A stretch of 64,000 nt of DNA from CAWKMN01 sp963850765 (lineage in GTDB: Bacteria > Chloroflexota > Anaerolineae > Aggregatilineales > Aggregatilineaceae): NCBI GenBank assembly GCA_963850765.1, contig CAWKMN010000002.1:124001-188000 (forward strand), written 5' to 3'. Every line of letters starts with the position of its first letter. The stretch's first letter is position 1. Shown here piece by piece: positions 62,176 through 64,000 of the stretch. The notes under the pieces are model-generated. The model was not told the DNA's origin. It saw only the letters and a program-made list of their open reading frames with translations, and ran no database searches. The position numbers and the translations under genes were made by a program.

Positions 62176-63075
62176 TTAAGCTTTTCGCTTCCGACCCATT
62201 ACCCCCACCGGGATCCCCGCGAACAAATCCGTTTCGATGCGTTCGCTCTTGCGAGGCTCCGGGTACGCCCGGGTGAAATACTGGTTCCGGTTGAGGACGC
62301 GCGCCACCCGGCCAAGGAAGCCGTTTGACTGGCGTGGATTGAGCTGGCTGGCGTGGCAGCTTGAGGCTTGATCCCACGTCGCTTGGAAACGCCCGATATG
62401 GATCCGCGCATGTTTCGGAGCCTGCCGGCCCAGAATCTCAAGCAGGTCGATGTCCTGGTTGCGCCCAATGCGGCGCGGATCCTGGCCGTGCAGCCGGGCT
62501 TGCAGCACCCACATCTGGAGCGTGGCCCGCGACAGGGAATTGTAATACAGCTTGGCGGGCTGGTAGGGTTCCAGACCATCGTCGGGATACTGCGCCGGAT
62601 CGCCGGCCGCATGGAAGGCGCGCGTCGTTGCCCGGTGCATGAAGATATGATCCGGGTGGCCGTAGCCGCCCCACGGATCGAACGTCACGACCACCTGCGG
62701 GCGCAGCCGCCGGATATCGCGCACGATGTTGGCCGTCACGGCGTTCTCATCCGCCTGCCACAGGCACGACGGGTGATTATTATCCGGGGTGCCCATCATA
62801 CCGCTGTCGCGGTAGCCATACGTGATCACGTTCTTGATGCCCAGCGTTTCAGCGGCGCAGTGCAGTTCGTCCAGCCGCAGATCGCCCACCGTGTCGTAAT
62901 TTTTCAGGAACGCCGGATCGACCGTGCCGACATCGCCGTTCGTGGAGCAGATCAGATTGACCTCAACGCCGCGCCGGACATAATAGGCGATGGTGCCGCC
63001 CATACCGAACGATTCATCGTCCGGGTGGGCAAAGGCTATGAGCAGCCGCTGTCGATTATCCACTGACCTCATCAT
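62176..63075 (-). CDS. PIG-L-family deacetylase (MshB/Mca/BshB-like)
   Basis: 299 residues. Zinc-binding AHPDDESFGMGG (16-27) and the later YGHPDHIFMHRAT are the family signatures; HPDD supplies the catalytic Asp and ligands. The N-terminal Rossmann-like region contains LICSTNGDVGTVDP. MshB and BshB deacetylate GlcNAc-inositol or GlcNAc-malate in thiol synthesis; other members act on lipids or chitobiose. The substrate cannot be fixed here; inositol synthase in the same window makes an inositol-linked substrate conceivable. Its start overlaps cutA by 20 bp. Confidence 0.85.
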   Translation of the reverse strand: MMRSVDNRQRLLIAFAHPDDESFGMGGTIAYYVRRGVEVNLICSTNGDVGTVDPAFLKNYDTVGDLRLDELHCAAETLGIKNVITYGYRDSGMMGTPDNNHPSCLWQADENAVTANIVRDIRRLRPQVVVTFDPWGGYGHPDHIFMHRATTRAFHAAGDPAQYPDDGLEPYQPAKLYYNSLSRATLQMWVLQARLHGQDPRRIGRNQDIDLLEILGRQAPKHARIHIGRFQATWDQASSCHASQLNPRQSNGFLGRVARVLNRNQYFTRAYPEPRKSERIETDLFAGIPVGVMGRKRKA

Positions 63076-63373
63076 CCACCCACTTCAGATACTCGCGCGA
63101 TCCCAATACGATGGGCATGCCAATGATTTCGGGCGTGTCATAGGTGTGCGCCGTTTTGATGGCAGCCATCAGCGCGTCAAACGTTTCGGTGCGCGTCTTG
63201 ACGATCATCAGGACTTCGTCCTCTTCCTGAATATCACCCTTCCACAGAAACATCGATTCGACGGGCACAAAGTTCACACAGGCGGCGAGCTTATTCTGCA
63301 GCAGCTTGCGCGCCAGTCGCCGCGCCTGCGCATCAGAAGAGGCCGTCACCAAAACCACAAGATGATCGTTCAT
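63056..63373 (-). CDS. cutA: Divalent-cation tolerance protein CutA
   Basis: 105 residues of the trimeric ferredoxin-like CutA1 fold. LVVLVTASSDAQARRLARKL, KLAACVNFVPVESMFLWKGD, EEDEVLMIVKTRTETFDALM and HTYDTPEIIGMPIVLGSREY are the family signatures. The protein is implicated in copper and divalent-metal tolerance, with mechanism unresolved. It overlaps the PIG-L gene start, so they are likely translated from one message. A TATAAT -10 sits on the minus strand at 63472-63467. Confidence 0.93.
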   Translation of the reverse strand: MNDHLVVLVTASSDAQARRLARKLLQNKLAACVNFVPVESMFLWKGDIQEEDEVLMIVKTRTETFDALMAAIKTAHTYDTPEIIGMPIVLGSREYLKWVDDEVSG

Positions 63374-63637
63374 GATGGCTCCGTGTATCTATGATGCATG
63401 TTGGGCCTGCCGGTTGCACCGAATCCTGTGTGACCATGCGCCGGCGCTCGATACGCCCCGCGCGACATTATAGCATCTCCATTATCTCGTCGGAAGTCCC
63501 GTTCAGCAGATCGCCGCCGCTTTGATCCTCCAGATGTCTGCCGCGCGTCCGCCCAAATACCACTCGAATACCCCTCTTGAATATCACTTTGGATAGATTG
63601 CGGATGCCCGCTTTTCCACTATGATCAGGACATCTAA

Positions 63638-63835
63638 CAGCTAACGGCTAAGTAAAGTCGCGTAAATCATTAGAAAACAGGGCGGGTTTGTTAACCCGCC
63701 CCTACAAGCACTACCTTGCCCGCCACTGGCTCCCCCTCTCCGCGTGTGGAGAGGGGGAAGCGTACAGCCCCGAAGGGGACGCACGCCGGGGGTGAGGTAA
63801 AGCTAACGGCTAACCGCTGTCCGCTCATCGCCTAA
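63638..63835. repeat. Intergenic repeat cluster
   Basis: GCTAAGTAAAGTCGCGTAA, GGGCGGGTTTGTTAACCCGC, CTCCGCGTGTGGAGAGGGGG and GCCCCGAAGGGGACGCACGC in series. 63374-64000 otherwise shows no gene. Confidence 0.7.
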
Positions 63836-64000
63836 CGCAACCTTGACAAGCGGCGTGAATCCGAGACAATAGAGCGTCTGCGTCTCTAATGCTGATGTTT
63901 CCGGCTGAGCCCCTGATCTGGTTTTGGTCTCCTTTAAATAAAACTGGTAAATTTCATTAAGCGATGGCACAATTGAAGGGTTGTTTGCCCAGACAATAAG

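Overview
The window is GC-rich, densely coded bacterial chromosome. It has about 55 protein genes on both strands, no rRNA, no tRNA I could recognise, no CRISPR array and no complete transposon. The gene content suggests a free-living member of the Chloroflexota, Anaerolineae-like. This is an inference from: a Pro/Thr-tailed Ser/Thr kinase with SH3b repeats, HspR-type MerR linked to dnaJ, orphan Flp pilin, many Thr/Pro-rich secreted proteins, myo-inositol-1-phosphate synthase, and characteristic intergenic palindromic repeats. No marker gene settles the taxonomy.

Layout. 1-4.5 kb: 5' end of glmS behind a long structured leader, a beta-hydroxyacid dehydrogenase, a V4R protein and an acetyltransferase. 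4.5-7.3 kb: an orphan Flp-type pilin, a stand-alone cyclic-nucleotide-binding protein, and a PrsW-type intramembrane protease fused to the same sensor domain. 7.5-10.5 kb: a protein-quality-control operon (DnaJ, HtrA protease, HspR-like MerR). 10.8-15.3 kb: LysR regulator, DUF559 protein, and a NarL-type two-component system with a broken acetyltransferase between its genes. 15.5-22.7 kb: LarA-like racemase (frameshifted), methyltransferase (frameshifted), Ser/Thr kinase, MiaB, lipoprotein. 22.7-29.5 kb: TrkA-type channel, MFS exporter, EamA exporter, acetyltransferase, GTPase Der. 29.9-44 kb: secreted SH3b proteins, FHA protein, acetyltransferases, MFS, methyltransferase, principal-type sigma factor, CPBP protease, SDR, a secreted repeat protein and a secreted C39-like peptidase with TPRs. 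44-50 kb: PPOX flavoprotein, glycosyltransferase, TrmO, ECF sigma with a membrane partner, Ino1. 50-64 kb: GH25 muramidase, parvulin-type foldase, DUF4331 protein, MscS channel, methyltransferase, Bax-inhibitor-1 protein, ClbS/DinB-like protein, cysteine-less thioredoxin-like protein, TatD, pyrophosphatase, signal peptidase I, PIG-L deacetylase, CutA.

Themes. Envelope and secretion stress dominate: HtrA, DnaJ, parvulin, signal peptidase, GH25, SH3b proteins, MscS, two CAAX/PrsW-type membrane proteases, kinase, ECF sigma. The most interesting candidate system is the cyclic-nucleotide-sensor pair at 4.8-7.3 kb, where one sensor is covalently joined to an intramembrane protease. Two features of the sequence itself stand out. 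Almost every intergenic gap carries members of a few palindromic repeat families. At least nine genes, including der, carry single-base frameshifts, mostly extra bases; these look like sequence error or decay rather than a shared recoding signal. A structured RNA-like element with its own terminator near 44 kb and a ribozyme-like leader ahead of glmS deserve a second look.
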